Assembly (NCBI GenBank): GCA_900546565.1
Contig: URDC01000017.1
Location: 1-32,262 of the forward strand
Length of the DNA stretch: 32,262 nucleotides
Source of the DNA: an uncultured Opitutales bacterium
GTDB lineage: Bacteria > Verrucomicrobiota > Verrucomicrobiia > Opitutales > Intestinicryptomonadaceae
Direction: 5' to 3'
Of the stretch, positions 16,256 to 24,680 are shown piece by piece. Positions within the stretch are counted from its first letter, which is position 1. Each line of letters begins with the position of its first letter. A program made the translations under genes and the position numbers. The notes under the pieces are model-generated. The model was not told the origin of the DNA, searched no databases, and was given only the letters and a program-made list of their open reading frames with translations.

Positions 16256-17551
16256 ATGAAAATTTTGGAATACAAGGACGGAAACGGAACTTTCTACAAA
16301 AAACTTCTCGCCGCGATTTCGCAAAAAAGCGGCGGCGCGGACGTGAACGCGATTGCCGCGGGCGTCATTGACGAAGTGCGCCGCGATGGCGACGCCGCGC
16401 TCGAACGGCTGACGGCGAAGTTCGACGGCGCGTCTTTGAAGGCGAAGAATTTTGCCGTCAAGCCCGCGGAGTTCAAAGCCGCGCTCGCGGCGGTTTCTTC
16501 GGCGGACAAAAAGGCGATTAAAGAGGCGATAAAGTGTGTTTCGTTTTTCAACAAAAAATCGAAGCCGAAAAACTGGAAGGCGAAGAATCCTCAGGGGGCG
16601 ACTGTCGGAGAGATGTTTTACCCGATTGAGCGCGTGGGGCTTTATATCCCCGGCGGGCAAGCCCCGCTTGTTTCGACTGTCGTTATGACTGCGACCCTTG
16701 CGAAAATCGCGGGCTGTAAAGAGCTGTGCGTGTGCACGCCGCCGGCCAAAGACGGCTCGGTAAACGCGCACATTCTGGCGGTGCTCGCAATTTTGGGCGT
16801 CTCGGAAGTCTACAAAGTGGGAGGCGCGCAGGCGATTGCCGCGATGGGCGTCGGCACGAAGACAATCAGGAAGGTCGACAAGATTTTCGGCCCGGGAAAC
16901 GCGTTTGTGATTGCCGCAAAACGCGCGCTTTTCGGCGAAGTGGGAATCGATTTGCTCCCCGGACCGAGCGAGGTTCTGATAGTCGCCGACGACTCCGCGA
17001 ATCCCGAGTATGTCGCCGCCGACCTGCTTTCGCAGGCCGAACACGGCAGCGGCAAGGAGAAAATTTATCTGCTTTCGACATCAAAGGGTCTTGTGGGCGA
17101 AGTCAAAAAACGGCTCGTCGCGCAGTATCCTAAGCTTTCGAGGGCGGAAAAGCTTATGAAGATTATCGCCGACGGCTGCTATGTGGTGGAAGTGCCCGAC
17201 ATCGACGCGGCGGCGAAGGTTGCAAACTTTATCGCGCCCGAGCATATGGAGTTGCAGATTGCAAACCCCGAAAAACACGTCGGCAAATTCACTACGGCGG
17301 GGGCGGTGCTGCTCGGCGGCGAGACGCCCACGGTGCTCGGCGACTTTACCGCGGGGCCGAGCCACACGCTGCCGACGGGGCGCACGGGCAGGTTCTCGGG
17401 CGGGTTGCAGGTCGTCGATTTTATGCGCCGCAGCTCGTTCGTGAAATACGACGCGAAGTCGCTTAAAAAGGCGCGCGCGGTTGTGGAAGCATTCTCGAAA
17501 ATGGAGTCGCTCGACGCGCACGGCAGAAGTCTGACTATTCGTCTCGACTGA
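16256..17551 (+). CDS. hisD: Histidinol dehydrogenase
   Basis: HisD carries out the last two steps of histidine synthesis, oxidising L-histidinol to histidine with two NAD+ and a zinc ion. The 431 residues are the usual length. Family blocks in order are ERVGLYIPGGQAPLVSTV, the VGGAQAIAAMGVGT segment, KIFGPGNAFV, LPGPSEVLI, LSQAEHGSG (zinc and substrate His), IAPEHMELQ, and TGRTGRFSGGLQVVDFMRR. A weak AAAGGC sits just upstream of the ATG. No other his gene lies nearby, so histidine genes are scattered in this genome. A histidine kinase follows after 30 bases on the same strand. Confidence 0.96.
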   Translation: MKILEYKDGNGTFYKKLLAAISQKSGGADVNAIAAGVIDEVRRDGDAALERLTAKFDGASLKAKNFAVKPAEFKAALAAVSSADKKAIKEAIKCVSFFNKKSKPKNWKAKNPQGATVGEMFYPIERVGLYIPGGQAPLVSTVVMTATLAKIAGCKELCVCTPPAKDGSVNAHILAVLAILGVSEVYKVGGAQAIAAMGVGTKTIRKVDKIFGPGNAFVIAAKRALFGEVGIDLLPGPSEVLIVADDSANPEYVAADLLSQAEHGSGKEKIYLLSTSKGLVGEVKKRLVAQYPKLSRAEKLMKIIADGCYVVEVPDIDAAAKVANFIAPEHMELQIANPEKHVGKFTTAGAVLLGGETPTVLGDFTAGPSHTLPTGRTGRFSGGLQVVDFMRRSSFVKYDAKSLKKARAVVEAFSKMESLDAHGRSLTIRLD

Positions 17552-17581
17552 TTTTAACGGGATTTTCGGCGGGGTATTGTC

Positions 17582-18754
17582 ATGCGCGAAGACGTTTCGG
17601 GAAATTCAGGCGGCGACACGTTCGGGAGTTTGTTCCGCAAAAACAAACGCCTCACGCGCGAGCTCGCGAAAATTGAGTCGGTTTTCAACGCCATGAATTC
17701 CGCCGTTTTGGTGGTCGACAGGTTCGGCGCGGTCAGCTTCGCAAACGACTACGCGGGCAGGATTTTTCCGTCGAAGAATTTCGGCGAGTCGGTTTTCAAG
17801 CTCGTGCCCGCGTTCGAAGACGCCGTCAAGGCGGTTGCCGAAAGCGGTATGTCGGTGCGCAGGGAATTCGAAATCGACTACCCCGAACGCCGCATGCTCT
17901 CGGTGCGCGTGATTGCGTTCAATCTGGACGACGCCGAGAATTTCGCGATTATCGCAAACGACATCACGCGCGAGAAAATTTCGGAGCGCGAGCAGATTGA
18001 AAGCGAGAAGATTTCCTCGGTGCTCAACCTCGCAGGCGGCGTCGCGCACGAGCTGGGAAATCCGCTCAATTCCATCGGCATACATTTGCAGCTTGTCCGC
18101 AGGGCGTTGGCGAAGCCGCAGGAGCTCTCGCCCGAGCGCAAGGCGGAGCTGTCGGAGTCGGTCGAAGTTTGCATTTCGGAGGTCAAGCGGCTCGATATGA
18201 TTATCGAAAATTTCCTCAAAGCGTTGCGCCCGATTCGCCCCGACGTTTCCGAATGCGACGCGCTTACGCCGCTTGCCGAAACGCTGAACGTGCTTTCGCG
18301 CGAGCTTTCGGACATAGGCATAAAAGTTTCGGTGAAGGCGGACAGCGCGCTGCCGAAAATCCTCGCCGACAAAAATCTTTTGAAGCAGCTTTATTTCAAC
18401 ATTCTGCGCAACGCCATGGAGGCGATGGACGGCGGAGGGGCTATTGACATTTCCGCTTCGAGTGACGATGAATTCGTGCGAATTACGTTTTCGGACACGG
18501 GCTGCGGTATGGACGAAAGCGCGCTTTCAAGGTTGTTCGAGCCGTATTTTACAACTAAGCCCAACGGACACGGATTGGGTATGATGATTATCCGCTCGAT
18601 TGTGCGCGCGCACAACGGAAAGATTGACGTTGAAAGTAAAAAGGGCGTGGGGACGAAAATTTCGGTGTCGCTGCCGAGGTTCGAAAAACTCGTGCGGCGC
18701 ATTGCCTCGGCGGATTCGGGCGCGGCGAACTCTTCGGCGGACGGCGGCGCGTAG
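17582..18754 (+). CDS. Soluble PAS-domain sensor histidine kinase (NtrB-like)
   Basis: This 390-residue kinase has no membrane segment or signal peptide, so it senses something in the cytoplasm. A short helical lead (1-30) precedes a PAS domain (about 32-128; IESVFNAMNSAVLVVD, DITREK at its end). The HisKA H-box is LAGGVAHELGNPLNSI with His156 as phosphorylation site. The ATPase domain shows the N-box NILRNAMEAM (N277), G1 DTGCGM (305-310), an FEPYFTTK F-box and G2 GHGLGM. This layout matches NtrB/AtoS-type kinases, which pair with sigma54 activators. Its neighbours are hisD and a convergent unrelated gene, so it is an orphan; the NtrC-like regulator at 29153-30607 is the only obvious partner in the window, by inference. 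Confidence 0.9.
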   Translation: MREDVSGNSGGDTFGSLFRKNKRLTRELAKIESVFNAMNSAVLVVDRFGAVSFANDYAGRIFPSKNFGESVFKLVPAFEDAVKAVAESGMSVRREFEIDYPERRMLSVRVIAFNLDDAENFAIIANDITREKISEREQIESEKISSVLNLAGGVAHELGNPLNSIGIHLQLVRRALAKPQELSPERKAELSESVEVCISEVKRLDMIIENFLKALRPIRPDVSECDALTPLAETLNVLSRELSDIGIKVSVKADSALPKILADKNLLKQLYFNILRNAMEAMDGGGAIDISASSDDEFVRITFSDTGCGMDESALSRLFEPYFTTKPNGHGLGMMIIRSIVRAHNGKIDVESKKGVGTKISVSLPRFEKLVRRIASADSGAANSSADGGA

Positions 18755-18771
18755 CCTTTGCGCCCCGCGTT

Positions 18772-20328
18772 TTATGGAAGCAGCGCGAGTTTTAGCGAGG
18801 CGTAGTTTGCGGCGTCGAGCATCGTAAAAATCGGCATTTTTATTTGCGGAATTTCGGGCGCGACAGTCCGCTTTTGTGCGGCGCGGGTCTCGGTTGCTTC
18901 GGTTGTGCGGAGGGCGTAGTGGCGTTTTATTTTCGCGATTGCCTGATAGGCTTCGCCCGTGTATGAAGGGGCGTCGATGTCGCGCAAAACGGTTATGCGG
19001 GCGAACCTCGCGGAGGGCGAGCGTTTCGAATTGAGTGTCCAGACCGAGTTTTGGCGGTAGTCGGCTTCGAGAAGATTCAGCAGTTTTCGCGCGGCGTCGA
19101 AGGCGCGGGGCGAATTTTCGAACGCGGCGTAGTCGCAGAGGGCGTTTGCCGCAAGCGCGATGTCGAGCGCACTCGCGTATGACGAAAGCGGCTGCGCGCC
19201 GCAGGTGTGCTTCTCTGCACGCGCGGCGTTTATTTTTGCGGGATGCGCGGCTTCTTCGGCGCGGCGGCAACAGTCGCAGGCGGCTGGCGAATCCGCGGCG
19301 GTGTCGGCTATTTTTTTCGCTATTGTTTCGGCGGCTCGTGCGTATTTTTTATCGCCGAAAATTTTTGCGGCCCTGCACAAAACCGACAGCGAAAGAGCAA
19401 GCTCCGAAAGCGGTTTTTCGGCGGATATATTTGCGGAATTCGCAGGTTGAACGGCGGACGAAGCGGAAGTCTGTCCGGCGGCGACAGCGTCGGCGCACTG
19501 TCGGACTTCGGCGAGTTTTTCGGGGGCGACGGCGAACGCGGCGTCGGCCATTGCGCGGGCTGCTAGCAGTTTTTGTGCGGGATGTGCCGCCGATGCGTAG
19601 AGGCGTTTTAGCGCGTCGAAAAATTTCGCGCTCTGTTTTGCCGCGAGCACGCTCGGGCGGATTTTTAGATTCGCAAATTGCAGCCGCGCGTTTTCCGTGA
19701 GGACTGCCGCGGGCGGCGTGTTTGAGTTCGAATGCGCGCTGCGGGCGCGCAAATCCCCGCCGAATGCGCCGAAAATGCGCTCCCTTTCGGCGTCGAACGC
19801 CATTCGGGCGCGGACGCGCCCGGCGGCGGCCTCGGCGCGTTCGGCGAATTTTTCGCGGTCTTTGCGGTAGCTTTGCGCGACGGCTTTGAGAAGCTTTTCG
19901 AGCTTCGGGTTGTCGATTTTATCCGACATATAAACGGGCGCGAAATTCGGCGTCAAAACGGCGCAAACAAAGTCGGTCTTTGCGCGGGAAACGTTTTTGA
20001 AAAACGTGTTGTAAACCTCGAAATCGGCGGAGTTTTTGTTGCGGTCAAGAACGGCGCAGACGTAGTTTTTTGCGGCGAAGTCCGCGTTTTTTTTCGTGAG
20101 GGCGCCGGAGGAGCCTGCGCAGACGAATATCAGTTTGTTCCCAACTTTGGCGGTCTCTCCCAAAGCGCAATTCCAAGCCTGCGGCTGCGCGGCGGGGCAG
20201 CCGGCGCAATAGCGGTTTCGCGCGGCGATTAGCGCAAAGAATAGCGACAGTGCGCCGAAGGCCACCGCCAGAATTTTCCTGATATTTACCACGCTAAGAT
20301 AGACACTGCGCGGACGGCGTTGTTCCAC
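18772..20328 (-). CDS. Membrane-anchored, degenerate DUF255/YyaL-like protein
   Basis: This 518-residue protein has one N-terminal membrane segment (about 17-36) followed at once by CAGC (41-44). The next region resembles the thioredoxin-like domain of the DUF255 family: NKLIFVCAGSSG matches the first strand, AVLDRNKNSADFEVY the VDREERPDID region, and VLTPNFAPVY the FLTPDLKPFFGGTY region. About 11 residues that would carry the CHWCHVM redox motif are missing. The remainder is Ala-rich and helical, which suits the alpha-toroid half of the family, and the segment near 395-435 (ASALDIALAANALCDYAAF) resembles a toroid repeat. A redox-dead scaffold is my inference. The gene lies 174 bases after rsmE. 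The exact start is uncertain; a GTG at about residue 13 is possible. Confidence 0.6.
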   Translation of the reverse strand: MEQRRPRSVYLSVVNIRKILAVAFGALSLFFALIAARNRYCAGCPAAQPQAWNCALGETAKVGNKLIFVCAGSSGALTKKNADFAAKNYVCAVLDRNKNSADFEVYNTFFKNVSRAKTDFVCAVLTPNFAPVYMSDKIDNPKLEKLLKAVAQSYRKDREKFAERAEAAAGRVRARMAFDAERERIFGAFGGDLRARSAHSNSNTPPAAVLTENARLQFANLKIRPSVLAAKQSAKFFDALKRLYASAAHPAQKLLAARAMADAAFAVAPEKLAEVRQCADAVAAGQTSASSAVQPANSANISAEKPLSELALSLSVLCRAAKIFGDKKYARAAETIAKKIADTAADSPAACDCCRRAEEAAHPAKINAARAEKHTCGAQPLSSYASALDIALAANALCDYAAFENSPRAFDAARKLLNLLEADYRQNSVWTLNSKRSPSARFARITVLRDIDAPSYTGEAYQAIAKIKRHYALRTTEATETRAAQKRTVAPEIPQIKMPIFTMLDAANYASLKLALLP

Positions 20329-20502
20329 GTCTTTGCATTTATCGGGGCTTGGGGATTCGGCGCGACGCTGCGGGGCAGGGACGGCGCGACTGCGGATTTA
20401 AGCGGCGTCAAATTTTGCGCGGCGTCGAAGTCGAGTTTCGGAAATGCGCAGTTCGCACAGAGTCGCGTTTTTTACTTGCAGCGCGGACGCGTTCGGCCGC
20501 AG

Positions 20503-21279
20503 TTAATCGCCGTCGGAAACGAAGTCGAGAGCCGCCTTTATTTGCGCGATTGCGCTGATTGCGGCGGTTTCGCTTTTTAGCACATTGTCGCCGAGCGTCA
20601 TGGGCTTGAAGCCGCGCGAACGTGCTGCGGAGTATTCGTCCGCGCTCATATCGCCCTCGGGCCCGATTAGAACCGCAACGCGGCGCAGCGGGGCGGTGGC
20701 GGCAGCGGCGGCGGATTTAAACAACGCCGAAATCCGCGCGGCGTCGGGTTCGAGGCTCGCGACAATTTTGAGGTCGAAATTTTCGGCAAAGTCGAGCGCG
20801 GCGTCGAATTTCGTCGGAATCGCGATTTCGAAACCCGAGAAGTTCGACGATTGTTTTACAGCCTCGACAACCTGCGTCAGCCATTTTTCGCGCTTGCGTT
20901 CGGCTTCGCTCGGGTCGAGCCTGACCTGACTAAAACGCGACATTATCGGCACAATGCCCGCCGCGCCGAGTTCGACACTTTGGCGTATGATGTCGTCGAA
21001 CGTCCTGCCCTTTGGCAGGCATTGCAAAAGGTAGATGTCGGCGGCGCGGCGCGGGCGCGGCAGAATTTGTTCTACGCGCAAAAGGGCGCGTTTGCCGTCG
21101 GCGCGTTCGAGGCGGCAGCGGCGGATTGCCCCGCCGAGGTCGAAGGCGTCGACCGCCGAATTTTCCGCAGCCCGCAGCGAGCCGCAAAGGTGGCGGCTTT
21201 CGTCGGCTGAAAGTTCGAATGTGTCGCCGACTTGCGCGGCGGAGTTTGCAAAATTGTGATAGGCCCTAAAACCCGACAT
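20503..21279 (-). CDS. rsmE: 16S rRNA (uracil(1498)-N(3))-methyltransferase RsmE
   Basis: RsmE is a SPOUT methyltransferase that makes m3U1498 in 16S rRNA on the 30S subunit. The 258-residue form starts at the ATG at 21279 (MSGFRAYHNF); an ATG at 21288 adds three residues, and the longer open frame to 21732 overlaps coaC and is unlikely. The N-terminal PUA-like part contains DESRHLCGSLR. Family blocks continue with LPKGRTFDDIIRQSVELGAA, SRFSQVRLD, a KW..QVVEAVKQS segment, and the SAM knot VAVLIGPEGDMSADEY and TLGDNVLKSETAAISAI. The start faces coaC across a 45-base divergent gap. Confidence 0.93.
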   Translation of the reverse strand: MSGFRAYHNFANSAAQVGDTFELSADESRHLCGSLRAAENSAVDAFDLGGAIRRCRLERADGKRALLRVEQILPRPRRAADIYLLQCLPKGRTFDDIIRQSVELGAAGIVPIMSRFSQVRLDPSEAERKREKWLTQVVEAVKQSSNFSGFEIAIPTKFDAALDFAENFDLKIVASLEPDAARISALFKSAAAAATAPLRRVAVLIGPEGDMSADEYSAARSRGFKPMTLGDNVLKSETAAISAIAQIKAALDFVSDGD

Positions 21280-21324
21280 ACGATTCATCTTGCACTTTTT
21301 TGCGAAAAAAGTAAGTCTATTCTT

Positions 21325-21888
21325 ATGCAAAATTTCAAAAATATCGACGGGGCGAAAATCGTCCTCGGCGTGTGCAGTTCGATTGCCGTCTACAAGGCGT
21401 GCGAGCTTGTTTCGAGGCTCGGCAAATGCGGGGCGCAGGTGAGTGTCGCGATGACGGAAAACGCGGCGCGGCTGGTGTCGCCGAGGCTGTTTCAGACGCT
21501 TTCGCGCAATCCCGTGGCGGTCGATATGTGGGGCGAGGTCGAAGACTGGAAACCCGAACACATCTCGCTTGCGCAGTGGGGCGATGCCCTGCTTGTAGCC
21601 CCCGCGAGCGCGAATATGATTGGCAAGTTCGCAAACGGAATTGCCGACGATTTCCTTTCGACGACATACCTCGCGTTCAACCCGAAACGCGTTTTGATTG
21701 CACCCGCGATGAACTGCGATATGTGGGCTCATGCGGCGGTTCGGCGCAACGTGGAGCGGTTAAAGTCCGACGGCGCGGCGTTTGTCGAGCCCGCCGAGGG
21801 GCGGCTTGCCTGCGGCGTTTCGGGACGCGGGCGTCTGGCGGATTCGGACGAAATTTTGGCGGCGGTCGACGCGCTTTTGGAGGGCTGA
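21325..21888 (+). CDS. coaC: Phosphopantothenoylcysteine decarboxylase (CoaC only)
   Basis: CoaC decarboxylates 4'-phosphopantothenoylcysteine to 4'-phosphopantetheine in coenzyme A synthesis, using FMN. The 187-residue protein starts at 21325 (MQNFKNIDGAKIVLGVCSS); an open frame from 21232 adds unrelated sequence. Visible blocks are GVCSSIAVYKACELVSRL (FMN), EHISLAQWGDALLVAPASAN with the active-site His, the PAMNCDMW substrate motif, and GRLACGVSGRGRL, the flap with its catalytic Cys. Many bacteria fuse this to the CoaB synthetase as a roughly 400-residue Dfp protein; here the reading frame ends right after the decarboxylase, so CoaB must be a separate gene elsewhere. The UDG gene follows after three bases. 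Confidence 0.9.
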   Translation: MQNFKNIDGAKIVLGVCSSIAVYKACELVSRLGKCGAQVSVAMTENAARLVSPRLFQTLSRNPVAVDMWGEVEDWKPEHISLAQWGDALLVAPASANMIGKFANGIADDFLSTTYLAFNPKRVLIAPAMNCDMWAHAAVRRNVERLKSDGAAFVEPAEGRLACGVSGRGRLADSDEILAAVDALLEG

Positions 21889-21891
21889 TTT

Positions 21892-22815
21892 ATGCGCGAG
21901 ATTTTCGAGAGCATTTCCGAGGAGCTGCGCCGCAGGCTCGCAGACGGCGAGGCGAACGTTGACATAAGCGACGAATCTCTCGCGGCATTGCGCCGACTTG
22001 CCGCGGCTGGCGGCGAACCGCTTGAAGAAATCGAGGAAGTGAAATTCGCGACCGTCGAGGATGTCGAAAAATCGAAAGAGGAAATGAAGAAAATCCAGAA
22101 GAAGAAAATCCGCGTAGTTTCGCAGCCGACGGCTTCGGCGGCGTTCGGCATAAAGCCGATTCCCGCGCCGACGCCGTTCGAGCTCCCGCAGGGTTCGAAG
22201 CGCGAACGCTGGGAGTTCCTGCGCCAAAAAGTCATTTCCGACCCCGTTTGCAACGAGCATTTGCATGTCGGCAAAAAAGTCGTTTTCGGCGTCGGCAATT
22301 TGGACGCCGACATTTTCTTCTGCGGCGAAGCTCCCGGCGCGGACGAAGAAACGCAGGGCGAGCCGTTTGTCGGGCGCGCGGGACAGCTGCTTACCAAGAT
22401 TATTTCGGCAATGGGACTTGGCCGCGACGATGTCTACATAGGCAACATCATGAACTGGCGTCCCGAAACTCCGAAGGGCAACCGCCCGCCCGAAATGGAC
22501 GAAATGGCGTATTGCCTGCCGTATTTGAAGGCGCAGGTCGAGATTGTAAAGCCGAAGGTAATTGTCGCGCTTGGAATGACCGCCGTCAAGGGGCTTTTGG
22601 GCGACGATCCTTCGCGCAAAATGAGTAAGATACGCGGTTTGTGGCATACCTATAACGGGACGGATTTGATGATAACCTACCACCCGTCGTTCCTGCTTCA
22701 ATACGCGTCGAACCAGATGAAGCGTTATGTCTGGGAGGATATGATGTCGGTTATGGAGCGCGTGGGGCTGCCGATTTCGGACAGGCAGCGGGCGTTTTTT
22801 CTGCCGAAACAATGA
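21892..22815 (+). CDS. Family-4-type uracil-DNA glycosylase lacking two Fe-S cysteines
   Basis: Family 4 UDGs excise uracil from DNA. The catalytic core is clear: motif A GEAPGADEE (145-153) with GEPFVGRAGQLL, the NRPP region (197-200), and motif B HPSFLL (264-269). An N-terminal extension of about 100 residues is charged and helical (EVKFATVEDVEKSKEEMKK). Family 4 normally binds a 4Fe-4S cluster with a C-x2-C pair before motif A and a second pair around the RPP block. Here only C120 and C208 remain: the second position of the first pair is His123 and the KCRPP position is Trp189. Cluster loss or altered ligation is therefore likely. The gene starts three bases after coaC, so the two are co-transcribed. 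Confidence 0.88.
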   Translation: MREIFESISEELRRRLADGEANVDISDESLAALRRLAAAGGEPLEEIEEVKFATVEDVEKSKEEMKKIQKKKIRVVSQPTASAAFGIKPIPAPTPFELPQGSKRERWEFLRQKVISDPVCNEHLHVGKKVVFGVGNLDADIFFCGEAPGADEETQGEPFVGRAGQLLTKIISAMGLGRDDVYIGNIMNWRPETPKGNRPPEMDEMAYCLPYLKAQVEIVKPKVIVALGMTAVKGLLGDDPSRKMSKIRGLWHTYNGTDLMITYHPSFLLQYASNQMKRYVWEDMMSVMERVGLPISDRQRAFFLPKQ

Positions 22816-22993
22816 TTCTTTTGCCGCGGGGCTTCTCGGGGGATTGCGGCGGGGTTGCCGCATGGTGTTGTGCAGGCGTTCGGTATGGAGAATTGTCGGG
22901 CACAGTGGCGGCGCGAAAAAATTTTTTCCCGAGCGAGTTTTTTTGTGGAAAAATCGAATTTTTTTGCATTTACTCTCTCACGTAAACGATTTT

Positions 22994-23014
22994 ATCCCCG
23001 CTCGGGGATTTTTG
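22994..23014 (+). promoter_or_regulatory. Hairpin with T tract just before the nodT-like start
   Basis: ATCCCCG and CGGGGAT (22994-23009) form a perfect inverted repeat followed by TTTTTG, only nine bases before the ATG at 23019. It could be the terminator of coaC-udg, an attenuator in the leader of the next gene, or a repressor operator. The sequence does not decide between these. Confidence 0.5.
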
Positions 23015-23018
23015 ATTT

Positions 23019-24491
23019 ATGATGAGGCGATTTTTTAATTTTTTGACTGTTGTTTTTGCGGCGGCGTTGGTGGGGTGCAATGTCGGACCGGATTATGCCG
23101 ACCCCGCGCAGACAAGTTCAATTGACGAAATTTCGGAAGACCACTTTTACCGCGACGAGAATTTGTGGAAGGAGGCATCTCCCGCCGATATGTTGCCGAA
23201 GGGCAACTGGTGGGCGGTTTTCGACGACGAAATTTTGGCGGACTTGTTGAAACTCTGTCAGGACAACAGTCCGACGCTCGCTTCCGCCTACGCGAAAGTC
23301 GAGCGTATGCGCGAGGCGGTTCTGATAGATTCGTCCGATTTATACCCCCACGCAAACGGCAATATGGCGTATTCGAAAGTGCGGGGCTCGCAGAATTTGG
23401 GCTCGACGCGCAGCTTCTACGACAGGTGGCTTGTCGGCTTGGGGTTCACTTGGGACTTTGATTTGTTCGGGCGCGTGCGCAATATTGTAGACGCCGACAT
23501 CGCCGATGCCGAGGCTCAGGTTTACTTCTACAACAATTTGCTGCTTTCGCTCCAATCGCAGGTGGCGGTGGAATATTTCAATCTGCGCCAGTATTATTCG
23601 GAGGTTGATTTGCTTGTGCGCACTCTCGATGTCCGCAAAGAGCAGACCGCTCTGGTGCGCCGCAGGGTGAATCTTGATTTTGCCAACGAGCTCGATTTGC
23701 AACGCGCACTCCAACAGGAATACGAAGCCGCAGCGCAGCTTTCGACTCTCGAAAAACAGATTGCGATTTCGAAAAACAGACTCGCAATTCTGATTGGCAT
23801 TCCGCCCGCGAGGCTGATGTTAAATGACGCCCCCCTTTCCGAAAAAATGCCGAAGCTGCCTCAGGCAGTGCCGTCGCAGCTGCTCGAAAGGCGTCCCGAC
23901 ATAGCGGAGGCCGAGCGCAGGGTGTTTGCGGCGAACGCGCGTATCGGCGCGGCGCAGGCGGCGTTCTTCCCGACGGTTTCCATTACCGCCAACACCGACT
24001 GGTCGGCGAACAAAATCGAGAAGGTTTTGGAGGCGAGCTCGTTCGGCTGGGGCGTGAATCCGCAGGTGTATATTCCGCTGTTTCAGGCGGGCAAGATTTA
24101 CGCGCAAAAGCAGGTCGCATTGGCGGCGTATCGCGAGGCGTTGGAAAACTACAAGGCGTCGGTTTTGAACGCAATCGGCGAGGTCGAAAACGCGCTTTCG
24201 GAAATCAACTACATCAAGCGCGAATACCAGAAGCGCAGCGATGTTACCAAGGCTTCGCTGAAAGTTCAGGAGCTTACGCAAAAACAATACGAGCACGGGT
24301 ATGTGGACTACTTTTCAGTTTCGGACGCGCAGCGTTTGGCGTTGGAGAACGAACGCACGCAGATTAAACTGCGCGGCGACCAGTTCCGAGCGTGTGTCGC
24401 GCTGATTTCCTCGCTCGGCGGCGGCTGGAAGATTCCCTCGCCCGACGGCAAGCCCGAGATTTCGACGAACCCCGTGCAATTTTACAGATAG
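23019..24491 (+). CDS. NodT/CusC-type RND efflux outer-membrane lipoprotein
   Basis: This 490-residue protein is a TolC-like outer-membrane channel of the NodT family, which connects to tripartite efflux pumps. It has a lipoprotein signal with lipobox LVGC (C20) followed by NVGPDY, the family hallmark. Two OEP repeats are visible, with the trimer-forming LQSQVAVEYFNLRQYY and VLNAIGEVENALSEI helices, and the conserved QLLERRPDIAEAERRVFAANARIG broken here as LLERRPDIAEAE and ARIGAAQAAFFP. No periplasmic adaptor or inner-membrane RND pump is adjacent, so its partners are encoded elsewhere. ATG codons at 23019 and 23022 are equally plausible starts. A hairpin with a T tract lies directly upstream. 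Confidence 0.9.
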   Translation: MMRRFFNFLTVVFAAALVGCNVGPDYADPAQTSSIDEISEDHFYRDENLWKEASPADMLPKGNWWAVFDDEILADLLKLCQDNSPTLASAYAKVERMREAVLIDSSDLYPHANGNMAYSKVRGSQNLGSTRSFYDRWLVGLGFTWDFDLFGRVRNIVDADIADAEAQVYFYNNLLLSLQSQVAVEYFNLRQYYSEVDLLVRTLDVRKEQTALVRRRVNLDFANELDLQRALQQEYEAAAQLSTLEKQIAISKNRLAILIGIPPARLMLNDAPLSEKMPKLPQAVPSQLLERRPDIAEAERRVFAANARIGAAQAAFFPTVSITANTDWSANKIEKVLEASSFGWGVNPQVYIPLFQAGKIYAQKQVALAAYREALENYKASVLNAIGEVENALSEINYIKREYQKRSDVTKASLKVQELTQKQYEHGYVDYFSVSDAQRLALENERTQIKLRGDQFRACVALISSLGGGWKIPSPDGKPEISTNPVQFYR

Positions 24492-24680
24492 TTTTTTTCG
24501 GCGTTCCTATGTTTGTCGTCGGCACGTCAAGAGAGGGGCGGATTTTCGCGGGTGCCGCGCCGCGCAGAGTGCGGTTTTGGAGAGCGGAGAATTTTTGTCC
24601 CGCGTGAAGTGCGCAGTGGCGCGGTTTTGCGCTCGGTGTAAACGTGGGGCGGCGTGTTTTTAATCCGCCACTCAAAATTT

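Noticed and set aside
21760..22863. Open frame of 367 codons on the minus strand opposite the UDG
   Set aside because: The UDG on the plus strand has conserved catalytic motifs and sits three bases after coaC. The reverse frame shows no recognisable domain.
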